DNA of 11,391 nucleotides from Christensenella sp. UBA1224 (GTDB taxonomy: Bacteria > Bacillota > Clostridia > Christensenellales > Aristaeellaceae). The number at the start of each line of letters is the position of its first letter. Position 1 is the first letter of the stretch. Positions 1-6,326 of the stretch are shown in pieces. The DNA lies in NCBI GenBank assembly GCA_002309235.1, contig DBXA01000109.1, forward strand, positions 19,282-30,672, given 5' to 3'. The notes beneath the pieces were generated by a model. That model was not told where the DNA came from, made no database searches, and saw nothing but the letters and a program-made list of their open reading frames with translations. The position numbers were made by a program, and so were the translations under genes.

Positions 1-381
1 ATTGCGGATATGCTTACCCGCATCCGCAACGCTCAGGTAGCGCGCCACGAACAGGTTCTGATGCCCGCCTCCAACATTAAAAAGGCGATCGCAAAGATCC
101 TTCTTGACGAAGGCTATATCAAGGGCGTGGATTTTATAGATGATGGCCTGCAGGGCCAGATCCGCATCACAATCAAGTATGCCCAGGGCAAGCAGCCGGT
201 CATCAAAGGTCTCAAGAGGATCTCTAAACCTGGCCTGCGCGTGTACGCAAAAAACGAAGAGCTTCCGAAGGTTCTCAACGGACTGGGTATAGCGATCATA
301 TCGACTTCCAAGGGCTTAATGTCCGATAAGGAAGCCCGTAAGGCCGGAATGGGCGGCGAAGTGCTCGCCTACGTCTGGTAA
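1..381 (+). CDS. rpsH: 30S ribosomal protein S8 (5' partial)
   Basis: S8 is a primary 16S rRNA-binding protein of the small subunit and, in E. coli, the translational repressor of the spc operon. The frame is open from base 1, reading IADMLTRIRNAQ, which matches the residues just after the usual M-x-M-x-D-P start. About six N-terminal residues therefore lie outside the window, and the in-frame ATG at 10 is an internal methionine, not the start. 126 residues are visible against a family length of about 132. The C-terminal half has the S8 signature: SKPGLRVY, then STSKGLMSDKEAR, ending GGEVLAYVW. It is followed by rplF after 22 nt, the standard spc-operon order. Identification is secure; only the 5' end is missing. 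Confidence 0.97.
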   Translation: MADMLTRIRNAQVARHEQVLMPASNIKKAIAKILLDEGYIKGVDFIDDGLQGQIRITIKYAQGKQPVIKGLKRISKPGLRVYAKNEELPKVLNGLGIAIISTSKGLMSDKEARKAGMGGEVLAYVW

Positions 382-403
382 GAAAGATGGAGGTGCACTG
401 AAT

Positions 404-946
404 ATGTCCCGAATCGGCAAGCTTCCGATAACCGTTCCCTCCGGGGTGACCGTTACCGTTTCGGAAGACAACACCATTCAGGTAAAGGGCCCCAAGGGAA
501 CCCTTACCCAGCAGGTGAATCCCGATATCAAGCTCAATCAGGCGGATGGTGTCCTCACCGTTTCCCGTGAATCTGATGACAAGCAGCATCGTGCTCTTCA
601 CGGCCTGTATCGCGCCTTGATCCATAATATGGTTACAGGTGTTACCAACGGCTTCAGCAAGACTCTTCTGATGGAAGGCGTCGGTTACCGCGCTCAGGCC
701 GCAGGGTCTACGCTCACTCTGAACGTCGGCTTCTCTCACCCTGTCGAGGTTAAAGCGCCTAAGGATATCACCTTTGAGACTCCTGCCGCCAATACCATCG
801 TTATCAAGGGCATCGACAAGCAGGCGGTCGGCCAGGTAGCGGCTGACATCCGTGCCATCAGGAAGCCGGAGCCTTATCTTGGCAAGGGTATCCGTTATGA
901 AAACGAGCATATCCGCCGCAAGGAAGGCAAGGCCGGTAAGAAGTAA
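404..946 (+). CDS. rplF: 50S ribosomal protein L6
   Basis: L6 binds 23S rRNA near the sarcin-ricin region and the factor-binding site of the large subunit. The 180-residue length is normal. It starts MSRIGKLPITVPSGV and has the two tandem L6 alpha/beta repeats (about residues 1-82 and 83-170). The C-terminal signature PEPYLGKGIRY lies at residues 155-165 and is followed by a basic tail. The ATG is set by a strong GGAGGTG Shine-Dalgarno at 389-395, 8 nt upstream. It sits between rpsH and rplR as in nearly all bacteria, and no anomaly is visible. Expression presumably follows the spc operon transcript, since no promoter or terminator is seen nearby. Confidence 0.98.
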   Translation: MSRIGKLPITVPSGVTVTVSEDNTIQVKGPKGTLTQQVNPDIKLNQADGVLTVSRESDDKQHRALHGLYRALIHNMVTGVTNGFSKTLLMEGVGYRAQAAGSTLTLNVGFSHPVEVKAPKDITFETPAANTIVIKGIDKQAVGQVAADIRAIRKPEPYLGKGIRYENEHIRRKEGKAGKK

Positions 947-964
947 AGAAGGGAGCGATCGCAG

Positions 965-1333
965 ATGTTCACCAAGCGTGACAAGAACGAGGTTCGCTTA
1001 ATCCGTCACGAGCGCGTCCGCAAAAAGATCAGCGGCACGCCCGAAAGACCGAGACTGAGCGTATATCGCAGCAATGCGCACATCTATGCGCAGGTTATAG
1101 ATGATGTTTCCGGCAAGACACTTTGCGCCGCCTCCACACTGGAGAAGGACATTGCTGCCCAGCTGGAAGAGTTGGATAAGAAAGGCGCAGCGAAGCTGGT
1201 CGGAAAGACCGTCGCTCAGCGCGCCCTGGACGCCGGGATCAAGGAAGTCGTCTTCGACCGCGGCGGATACATTTTCACCGGCCGTGTGGCCGAAGTAGCA
1301 GCCGGCGCTCGCGAAGGCGGGCTGGACTTCTAA
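965..1333 (+). CDS. rplR: 50S ribosomal protein L18
   Basis: L18 binds 5S rRNA together with L5 and helps attach it to the large subunit at the central protuberance. The product has 122 residues, usual for the family. A basic N-terminal tail (residues 1-25) precedes the conserved core PERPRLSVYRSNAHIYAQ starting at residue 26. The C-terminus contains FDRGGYIFTGRV and ends in the typical EGGLDF. The start ATG follows a GGGAG Shine-Dalgarno at 951-955. The gene lies 18 nt after rplF and 19 nt before rpsE, the canonical order. Nothing is unusual in length or motifs. Confidence 0.98.
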   Translation: MFTKRDKNEVRLIRHERVRKKISGTPERPRLSVYRSNAHIYAQVIDDVSGKTLCAASTLEKDIAAQLEELDKKGAAKLVGKTVAQRALDAGIKEVVFDRGGYIFTGRVAEVAAGAREGGLDF

Positions 1334-1352
1334 TTAAGGAGGGAGTACGCTA

Positions 1353-1859
1353 ATGCAGCGCAGAGATAGAGACGAGCAGCAGAGCGAGTTTAAAGAAAAG
1401 CTGGTTGCTGTCAATCGAGTCAGCAAGACCGTAAAGGGCGGCCGCAACATGCGGTTCTCGGCTCTGATGGTGGTTGGTGACGAAAAAGGCCGCGTAGGCT
1501 GCGGCATGGGAAAGGCCGTTGAAATTCCCGAAGCGATCCGTAAGGGAACAGAAGACGCCAAGAAAAACATGGTGACCGTTCCGATGACTGGAACGACGAT
1601 CCCGCATGAGACGATAGGTTGTTTCGGAACCGGAAGCGTTATGCTCAGGCCTGCTCCGGAAGGAACCGGCGTTATCGCCGGCGGCTCTGTCCGCGCGGTA
1701 ATCGAAGCTGCGGGTATCAAGGATATCTACACCAAGCTTCGCGGGACGAATAACCCGATCAACGCCGCCAAGGCTACGATCGCCGGCCTCAAGTCCCTGA
1801 CTTCCCCTGAAGAAGTTGCCCGTCTTCGCGGCAAGACCGTTGAAGAGATTCTCGGCTGA
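1353..1859 (+). CDS. rpsE: 30S ribosomal protein S5
   Basis: S5 contacts the 16S rRNA decoding region and takes part in translational accuracy and mRNA unwinding at the entry channel. The 168 residues match the usual 165-170. A short charged N-terminal tail leads into the double-stranded RNA-binding fold at about residues 13-77, with VNRVSKTVKGGRNMRFSAL and GRVGCGMGKA visible. The C-terminal domain has RPAPEGTGVIAGG at residues 99-111 and GTNNPINAAKAT at 131-142. The start is supported by an AAGGAGGG Shine-Dalgarno at 1336-1343. It lies between rplR and rpmD as expected. No truncation or frameshift is present. Confidence 0.98.
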   Translation: MQRRDRDEQQSEFKEKLVAVNRVSKTVKGGRNMRFSALMVVGDEKGRVGCGMGKAVEIPEAIRKGTEDAKKNMVTVPMTGTTIPHETIGCFGTGSVMLRPAPEGTGVIAGGSVRAVIEAAGIKDIYTKLRGTNNPINAAKATIAGLKSLTSPEEVARLRGKTVEEILG

Positions 1860-1872
1860 GGGGGTAGCAGAT

Positions 1873-2061
1873 ATGAAGCTTAAGATTACACAGACCAAGT
1901 CTACGATCGCCTGCCTGAAAGATCAGAAGGCGACAATCGCCGCTCTGGGCCTTCATAAGATCGGCCAGACGGTCATCAAGAACGACGATCCTGCGATCCG
2001 CGGCATGATCTTCAAAGTGAAGCACATGGTCAAGGTCGAGGAGATCGAGGAGGAGCAGTAA
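1873..2061 (+). CDS. rpmD: 50S ribosomal protein L30
   Basis: L30 is a small large-subunit protein with a ferredoxin-like RNA-binding fold. The ATG at 1873 gives 62 residues starting MKLKITQTKSTIACLKDQKA, close to the usual 58-62; longer readings of this frame run back into rpsE and lack family similarity. A GAGGGGG Shine-Dalgarno at 1858-1864 overlaps the rpsE stop and fits this start. Conserved LGL.KIGQTVIKND and IRGMIFKVKHMVKV are present. The C-terminus is a short acidic tail (EEIEEEQ) whose codons also form the Shine-Dalgarno of rplO. The stop codon directly abuts the rplO start, suggesting coupled translation. Confidence 0.96.
   Translation: MKLKITQTKSTIACLKDQKATIAALGLHKIGQTVIKNDDPAIRGMIFKVKHMVKVEEIEEEQ
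2047..2055 (+). promoter_or_regulatory. Shine-Dalgarno of rplO inside rpmD
   Basis: GAGGAGGAG lies within the last codons of rpmD, 6 nt before the rplO ATG at 2062. Glutamate codons of the L30 acidic tail double as the ribosome binding site, and the rpmD TAA immediately precedes the rplO ATG. This fixes the rplO start and implies ribosome hand-over between the two genes. Confidence 0.8.
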
Positions 2062-2502
2062 ATGAAACTGAACGATCTGTTTCCTGCCGCCGGTTCGACC
2101 ACAGCTCCCAAGAGGCTTGGCCGCGGCATCGGATCCGGTTTAGGAAAGACTTCAGGAAAGGGCCACAAGGGCGCCAAGGCGCGTTCCGGCGGCGGCAAGC
2201 GCCCCGGATTTGAAGGCGGTCAGATGCCCTTGTACCGTCGTCTTCCTACCCGCGGATTCTATAATCGTTTCCGTACTTATTACGCAGCTGTCAATATCTC
2301 CTCTCTGGATGTATTTGATGACGGCGCGACGGTCAATCCGGAAGATCTGATCATCGCCGGCATCATCAAGAATCCGCTTGACGGCATCAAGATCATGGGC
2401 AATGGTGAGATCACCAAGAAGCTTACGGTTCGTGCCCAGAAATTCACAGCGGCCGCTAAGGAAAAGATCGAGGCGGCCGGAGGGAAGGCCGAGGTGATCT
2501 GA
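2062..2502 (+). CDS. rplO: 50S ribosomal protein L15
   Basis: L15 is a late-binding 23S rRNA protein with a long basic extension that penetrates the large subunit. The product has 146 residues, the normal length. The Gly/Lys-rich N-terminal extension (residues 17-50) contains RLGRGIGSGLGKTSGKGHKG and GGGKRPGFEGGQMPLYRRLP. The globular C-terminal domain begins near residue 70 and ends GGKAEVI. It starts without a gap after rpmD and ends 1 nt before the secY ATG, so translation of all three is probably coupled. No deviation from the family is seen. Confidence 0.98.
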   Translation: MKLNDLFPAAGSTTAPKRLGRGIGSGLGKTSGKGHKGAKARSGGGKRPGFEGGQMPLYRRLPTRGFYNRFRTYYAAVNISSLDVFDDGATVNPEDLIIAGIIKNPLDGIKIMGNGEITKKLTVRAQKFTAAAKEKIEAAGGKAEVI

Positions 2503-2503
2503 C

Positions 2504-3772
2504 ATGTTTGAGACCCTGCGAAACGCATGGAAGATCAAGGATCTGAGAAAGAAGATACTGTATACAGTCTTCATGCTCCTGATTTACCGGCTGCTGTGCT
2601 TCGTGCCGACGCCCGGTGTCAACATCGCAGAAGTTCAGTCCAGAATGAAAGGTCTGGATCTTCTCAACTTCATCAACTCCATGACCGGATCGAATCTCTC
2701 TGAGTTCACGATCATGGCGATGGGCATCACGCCTTACATCAACGCCAGCATTATCATGCAGCTCCTCTGCGTTGCGATACCGAAGCTGGAGGAGATGCAG
2801 AAGGAAGGCGAGGAAGGCCGTAAAAAGATCGCCCAGATCACCCGTTATGTGACCGTAGGCCTGGGATTCCTCCAGGCTATCGCCCTCAGCATCGGCCTCG
2901 GCGCTTCTGCTGATGCGACTTTCGGCAGCTATGTTTTGATCGGCCTGTGCCTTGCGGCCGGTACCGCAATGGCCATGTGGATAGGTGAGCGGGTCACTAA
3001 GGAAGGCATCGGCAACGGTATCTCCCTCTTGATCATGGCCGGTATCATCGCAAACATCGCGGTGTTCGTAGCCAACATGTTCGCGACCCTGTTCAACTTC
3101 CAGGCGATCGCATCCGGTGCTGTCAACCCCTGGATCTACATCCCGATCGTACTGATCAGCCTGGTACTTATCGTTGCAGTCGTTTTCGTCAACAGGGGCG
3201 AGCGCCGTGTACCGGTACAGTATGCAAAGCGCGTTGTCGGAAGGAAAATGTACGGCGGCCAGTCCTCCTACATTCCCATGCGTGTTGACTCTACGGGCGT
3301 TCTGCCGTTGATCTTCGCGTCTTCCATCATGCAGTTCCCCTCTACGATACTTTCGTTTATCGGCGGTTCTGCTCAGGAATGGTGGAGTTCGCACTTCAAT
3401 GTGTACAGCGTACTGTATCAGCTGATATTTGCTCTGCTGATCATAGGCTTCACGTACTTCTATTCGTCGATGACCTTCAATCCTACGGATATCGCCAAGA
3501 ACATGCAGGAAAACGGCGGTTCTATTCCCGGTATACGCTCCGGCAGACCTACTGTGGAATACCTGTCAAGGATATCGACAAGGCTTTGCCTGTTTGACGG
3601 TATCTTCCTGGCTATCCTGGCGACCATCCCGACGATCCTCGGCGGTCTGGCCCATCTGGGACTGCCGTTTGCGGCTTCGTCCTTGCTGATCGCGGTATCT
3701 GTTGCCGTTGAAACAGCTACACAGCTTGAGAGCGAGCTGATGATGCGTCATTACAAGGGGTTCCTGAAGTGA
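2504..3772 (+). CDS. secY: Preprotein translocase channel subunit SecY
   Basis: SecY is the membrane-embedded protein-conducting channel of the Sec translocon, partnered by SecE and SecG and driven by SecA or the ribosome. It has 422 residues, slightly shorter than the usual 425-440, with ten hydrophobic segments. The plug and second-segment region (about residues 52-90) contains MGITPYINASIIMQLL. The C4 cytosolic loop has RGERRVPVQYAKR at 231-243. The C5 loop has NPTDIAKNMQENGGSIPGIR ending at Arg345, the equivalent of the functionally critical E. coli Arg357. The C-terminus RHYKGFLK is typical. The last membrane segment reads FAASSLLIAVSV, where most relatives have GGTSLLI, a small divergence. 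The start is 1 nt after rplO with GAGGTG upstream; the stop overlaps the adk start by 1 nt. Confidence 0.98.
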   Translation: MFETLRNAWKIKDLRKKILYTVFMLLIYRLLCFVPTPGVNIAEVQSRMKGLDLLNFINSMTGSNLSEFTIMAMGITPYINASIIMQLLCVAIPKLEEMQKEGEEGRKKIAQITRYVTVGLGFLQAIALSIGLGASADATFGSYVLIGLCLAAGTAMAMWIGERVTKEGIGNGISLLIMAGIIANIAVFVANMFATLFNFQAIASGAVNPWIYIPIVLISLVLIVAVVFVNRGERRVPVQYAKRVVGRKMYGGQSSYIPMRVDSTGVLPLIFASSIMQFPSTILSFIGGSAQEWWSSHFNVYSVLYQLIFALLIIGFTYFYSSMTFNPTDIAKNMQENGGSIPGIRSGRPTVEYLSRISTRLCLFDGIFLAILATIPTILGGLAHLGLPFAASSLLIAVSVAVETATQLESELMMRHYKGFLK

Positions 3773-4404
3773 TGAAAGAATTACGTCTCGTTTTCCTTGG
3801 CCCGCCGGGTGCGGGAAAAGGTACTCAGGCGACTCGTGTCTGCGAGGCACTCGGAATACCTCATATTTCTACAGGAGATATCTTCCGCAGGGAGATCAGG
3901 GAAAAGACACCTCTCGGCGTCGAAGCGAAAAGCTATATCGACGCCGGAGGGCTTGTCCCGGATTCGGTAACCAACGGCATGGTGATGAAGCGGCTGAGCG
4001 AGAGCGACTGCAAAAGCGGATTCCTGCTGGACGGTTATCCGCGTACGATAGAGCAGGCTGAAGTTCTCGACAGCTTTGCAAAGCCCGATGCGGTCATAGA
4101 CATTTCTGTCCGGGATGAGAAGCTTATGAGCAGGCTCACCGGCAGGCGTGAATGCCCCGAATGCGGAAAGGTTTTTCACATCTCGGCTCTTGCCGATCAA
4201 GAGAAATGCCCTATCTGCGGTGCAGCCCTCGTTCAGAGGGATGACGATAAACCGGCTACCATTCGTTCAAGACTGGATACTTACCATGCACAGACCGAGC
4301 CTCTTATAGCGTACTATAAGGCAGCCGGAACACTGCATGAGGTGGACGGAGAGGCAGACAGGGATAACGTATTCAAGTCGATCATGGCGGAGCTGGGAAT
4401 ATGA
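3772..4404 (+). CDS. adk: Adenylate kinase, zinc-type LID
   Basis: Adenylate kinase catalyses ATP + AMP = 2 ADP in the cytoplasm. From the ATG at 3772 the product has 210 residues. The P-loop GPPGAGKGT lies at residues 10-18, the AMP-binding segment STGD at 33-36, and LLDGYPRT at 85-92. The LID has four cysteines, Cys128, Cys131, Cys146 and Cys149, as in zinc-binding Gram-positive enzymes. Only 14 residues separate the two Cys pairs, against 16 in the B. subtilis enzyme as I recall it, and the usual N-P-P-K stretch after YH is missing. The ATG overlaps the secY TGA by 1 nt; a GTG one codon upstream is possible but adds only one residue. AAGGGG at 3755-3760 is a modest Shine-Dalgarno, so coupling to secY is likely. 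Confidence 0.97.
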   Translation: MKELRLVFLGPPGAGKGTQATRVCEALGIPHISTGDIFRREIREKTPLGVEAKSYIDAGGLVPDSVTNGMVMKRLSESDCKSGFLLDGYPRTIEQAEVLDSFAKPDAVIDISVRDEKLMSRLTGRRECPECGKVFHISALADQEKCPICGAALVQRDDDKPATIRSRLDTYHAQTEPLIAYYKAAGTLHEVDGEADRDNVFKSIMAELGI

Positions 4405-5156
4405 TCACGATCAAGAATGCGGCCCAGATCGAAAAAATGAAGGCTGCCGGAAAGCTTCTCGGGCGTATACGCGATGCCGTAAGGGATGCGGTAAGACCCG
4501 GGATCACCACCCTCGAGCTTGATAAGATGGCAGAGGAGATGATCCGTGAAGCCGGAGCGATCCCTTCTTTTAAAGGGTATCACGGTTTCCCCTCCACGCT
4601 TTGCACATCTGTTGACAAAGTTGTGGTCCACGGATTCCCGAATGATGTACCTCTTAAGGAAGGTCAGCTGCTTTCCATCGACACGGGCCTTATCCTCAAC
4701 GGATGGCAGGCTGACAGCGCGGTAAGCGTGATTGTCGGCGGAAAAGGCAGCGAGATCGCGGAAAAACTCCTTCGTGTCACGGAGGAATGCTTCTACGAAG
4801 GCTTGAAGAAAGCCCGTGAAGGCAACCGCGTCGGCGATATCGGACACGCAGTCCAGGTACATGCCGAAAAGAACGGTTTCGGTGTCATACGGGCATTGTG
4901 CGGACACGGTATCGGCCGTGAGATGCACGAGGATCCGGATGTTCCGAACTATGGAGAACCCGGCAGAGGTCCCCGCCTCAAACGAGGCATGACGATCTGC
5001 ATTGAGCCTATGATAAGCGCAGGTCACTGGTCGGTCCACACTCTGGCTGACGGCTGGGGAGTGGTAACCGATGATGGAAGCATCTGCTCGCATCACGAGC
5101 ATACCATCTGTATTACTGACGATGCGCCTGAGATACTGACTCTCGGAGGGAATTGA
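4401..5156 (+). CDS. map: Type I methionine aminopeptidase
   Basis: This cytoplasmic metalloenzyme removes the initiator methionine from nascent proteins when the second residue is small. It has 251 residues, typical of the short bacterial type Ia. All five metal ligands are visible: Asp94 in SIDTG, Asp105 in QADSAV, His169 in CGHGIGREMHEDP, Glu202 in CIEPM and Glu233 in HHEHT. The substrate-contacting His77 (VVHGFP) and His176 are also present. No N-terminal SEC-C zinc motif is seen. The ATG overlaps the adk stop in an ATGA arrangement (4 nt), indicating coupled translation, and its own stop overlaps the next gene. The secY-adk-map block is the standard Firmicute layout. Confidence 0.98.
   Translation: MITIKNAAQIEKMKAAGKLLGRIRDAVRDAVRPGITTLELDKMAEEMIREAGAIPSFKGYHGFPSTLCTSVDKVVVHGFPNDVPLKEGQLLSIDTGLILNGWQADSAVSVIVGGKGSEIAEKLLRVTEECFYEGLKKAREGNRVGDIGHAVQVHAEKNGFGVIRALCGHGIGREMHEDPDVPNYGEPGRGPRLKRGMTICIEPMISAGHWSVHTLADGWGVVTDDGSICSHHEHTICITDDAPEILTLGGN
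5145..5150 (+). promoter_or_regulatory. Shine-Dalgarno deciding the KOW-gene start
   Basis: GGAGGG near the end of map lies 5 nt from the ATG at 5156 but only 2 nt from the in-frame TTG at 5153. The ATG, which overlaps the map TGA by one base, is therefore the better start. Confidence 0.7.
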
Positions 5157-5431
5157 TGCGTTCGATTGTAGTCGAAGAGGGGAGCATAGTTCGCTCCGTA
5201 GCCGGAAGGGATGCCGGAAGGCTGTTTCTGGTAACGGAGATCCTCGATGATGAATACGTTCTTCTGGCGGACGGAAAGCTTAGAAAAGCCGGAAAGCCGA
5301 AAAAGAAGAAGCTCAGACACATCAGGACGACCGGGAAATGCATCAGGGAAGCATCAGAAGTTATCCGTGAGGGAGGGTGCAGTGTGGATGCACGCATCCG
5401 CAGCTGGCTATCGAACGAGGAGGAGATGTAG
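5156..5431 (+). CDS. KOW-domain RNA-binding protein, L14e-like
   Basis: This is a small basic protein of 91 residues. An N-terminal beta-rich KOW/SH3-like segment (residues 9-40, GSIVRSVAGRDAGRLFLV, then VLLADGKLR) is followed by a lysine/arginine cluster KAGKPKKKKLRHIR at 44-57 and a short C-terminal helical part ending NEEEM. Proteins of this type (related to the archaeal/eukaryotic L14e/L6e/L27e group) are commonly found between map and infA in Clostridia. Their precise role is not established to my knowledge; ribosome or rRNA binding is inferred from the fold, charge and location. The start overlaps the map stop by 1 nt and the stop overlaps the infA GTG by 1 nt, so it is translated as part of the chain. 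Family assignment is fairly sure, function is not. Confidence 0.88.
   Translation: MRSIVVEEGSIVRSVAGRDAGRLFLVTEILDDEYVLLADGKLRKAGKPKKKKLRHIRTTGKCIREASEVIREGGCSVDARIRSWLSNEEEM
5417..5425 (+). promoter_or_regulatory. Shine-Dalgarno deciding the infA GTG start
   Basis: GAGGAGGAG in the last codons of the KOW gene lies 5 nt before GTG at 5431. It selects this GTG, giving the conserved M-S-K-x-D-x-I-E-V-E-G start of IF-1, over upstream in-frame ATGs that would add unrelated residues. Confidence 0.8.
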
Positions 5432-5652
5432 TGTCCAAATCAGATCTGATCGAAGTTGAGGGCGTAGTCCTCAAATCGCTTCCGAACGCTGTGTTCGAAG
5501 TCGAATTGCCCAACGGGCATAAGATCGTAGCGCACGTATCCGGAAAAATGCGCATGAATTACATACGCATTTATCCTGGAGATAAAGTAACCATCGAATT
5601 GTCGCCGTATGATTTAACCAAAGGTCGGATCACATGGCGCAGTAAGAACTAA
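5431..5652 (+). CDS. infA: Translation initiation factor IF-1
   Basis: IF-1 binds the A site of the 30S subunit during initiation and cooperates with IF-2 and IF-3. Starting at GTG 5431 the protein has 73 residues, against the usual 72. It is a single S1-type OB fold: SKSDLIEVEGVV, then LPNAVFEVELPNGHKIVAHV, SGKMRMNYIRI, PGDKVTIELSPYDLTKGRI, ending TWRSKN. GTG starts are common enough for this gene. The start base is shared with the TAG stop of the preceding KOW gene. It is followed after 20 nt by rpmJ. Motifs are complete and the call is secure; the GTG choice rests on the Shine-Dalgarno and family alignment. Confidence 0.97.
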   Translation: MSKSDLIEVEGVVLKSLPNAVFEVELPNGHKIVAHVSGKMRMNYIRIYPGDKVTIELSPYDLTKGRITWRSKN

Positions 5653-5672
5653 TCCGACAGGAGGGAATCGCA

Positions 5673-5786
5673 ATGAAAGTAAGACCTTCCGTAAAACCCA
5701 TGTGCGAGAAATGCAAGATCATCCGCCGCAAGGGCCGTGTAATGGTGATCTGCGAGAACCCGAAGCACAAGCAGAGGCAGGGCTGA
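5673..5786 (+). CDS. rpmJ: 50S ribosomal protein L36
   Basis: L36 is the smallest large-subunit protein; the zinc-binding form stabilises 23S rRNA near the peptidyl-transferase side. The 37 residues start MKVRPSVKPMCEKC and end KHKQRQG. Cys11, Cys14, Cys27 and His32 form the canonical zinc ribbon, so this is the zinc-dependent form. An AGGAGGG Shine-Dalgarno at 5659-5665 precedes the ATG by 7 nt. The gene sits between infA and rpsM as usual. It is short but unambiguous because every conserved position is present. A long non-coding gap of 142 nt follows. Confidence 0.97.
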   Translation: MKVRPSVKPMCEKCKIIRRKGRVMVICENPKHKQRQG

Positions 5787-5886
5787 TAAGGCCCTTTCTG
5801 TCGTCGTTCGGGCTGTTTCCTCAGACAGTCTGAAAGGCCGTCATGACACCAATGGCTAAGGGAGCGGCTGCCCGAAGTCATGTCAT
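5787..5886 (+). promoter_or_regulatory. Candidate structured mRNA leader of rpsM (pseudoknot-type, possible S4 target)
   Basis: A hairpin can form from 5790-5802 (GGCCcTTTC-TGTC) and 5824-5839 (GACA, then GAAAGGCC), with one bulged C and an asymmetric internal loop. Its loop contains TTCGGGC (5807-5813), the exact complement of GCCCGAA (5870-5876), a 7-bp pseudoknot. A further inverted repeat, ATGACA (5843-5848) with TGTCAT (5881-5886), encloses part of the region; CATGAC/GTCATG at 5842-5847 and 5877-5882 is an alternative. No U-run follows, so it is not an intrinsic terminator. In E. coli, S4 represses rpsM-rpsK-rpsD through a pseudoknot in the same position; that this is the equivalent is inference. 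S4 is encoded three genes downstream. Confidence 0.5.
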
Positions 5887-5928
5887 ATATACCGAACAGG
5901 ATCAATTACACGGAGGTGCAAGCAATCC

Positions 5929-6303
5929 ATGGCACGCATCGCAGGCGTCGACCTTCCAAGAGAGAAGCGCGTTGAGATAGCGCTCACTTATATCTACGGA
6001 ATTGGCCGTAACATCGCCGACGAAATCATCGAGGGCACCGGCGTTAATCCGGATACCCGAGTCAAGGACCTTACCGAAGCTGAGATCGGTAAGCTGCGCG
6101 ACTATATTGACCACAACGTCAAGACGGAGGGCGACCTTCGCCGTGAAGTTTCCATGAACGTTAAGCGCCTGATGGAGATCGGCTGCTATCGCGGACTTCG
6201 TCATCGTAAGGGGCTCCCCGTACGCGGACAGAACACGAAGCAGAACGCGCGTACCCGCAAAGGCCCCAAGAGGCAGGTCGCGGGTAAGAAGAAAGAGAAG
6301 TAA
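5929..6303 (+). CDS. rpsM: 30S ribosomal protein S13
   Basis: S13 sits in the head of the small subunit, contacts the P-site tRNA and forms inter-subunit bridges with L5 and 23S rRNA. It has 124 residues, within the usual 118-126. The N-terminus MARIAGVDLPREKRVEIAL and IYGIG precede the helix-two-turn-helix region. The signature GLRHRKGLPVRGQNTKQNAR begins at residue 89, followed by a lysine-rich tail. The ATG follows GGAGGTG at 5912-5918. It is the first gene after the structured 142-nt gap and thus the first gene of the alpha-operon part. Any S4-type autoregulation would act at this start. Confidence 0.98.
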   Translation: MARIAGVDLPREKRVEIALTYIYGIGRNIADEIIEGTGVNPDTRVKDLTEAEIGKLRDYIDHNVKTEGDLRREVSMNVKRLMEIGCYRGLRHRKGLPVRGQNTKQNARTRKGPKRQVAGKKKEK

Positions 6304-6326
6304 TCAGGCGGAAGGAGACTTGAGAA

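Noticed and set aside
1816..1872. Longer start of rpmD inside rpsE
   Set aside because: The ATG at 1873 has a Shine-Dalgarno and gives the canonical L30 length; upstream residues are the shifted rpsE frame.
2456..3394. Long minus-strand open frame (312 codons) opposite secY
   Set aside because: It is a composition-driven shadow of the strongly supported secY frame, with low-complexity charged content, no ribosome binding site and no recognisable family. Other antisense frames across the operon were rejected for the same reason.
5790..5839. Hairpin after rpmJ as a transcription terminator
   Set aside because: No U-tract follows; the downstream bases are GTCATGACACC. A leader structure fits better.
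5885..5890. ATATAT as a -10 of an internal rpsM promoter
   Set aside because: No acceptable -35 at 16-18 nt upstream and no extended TGn; it is an AT-rich chance match.
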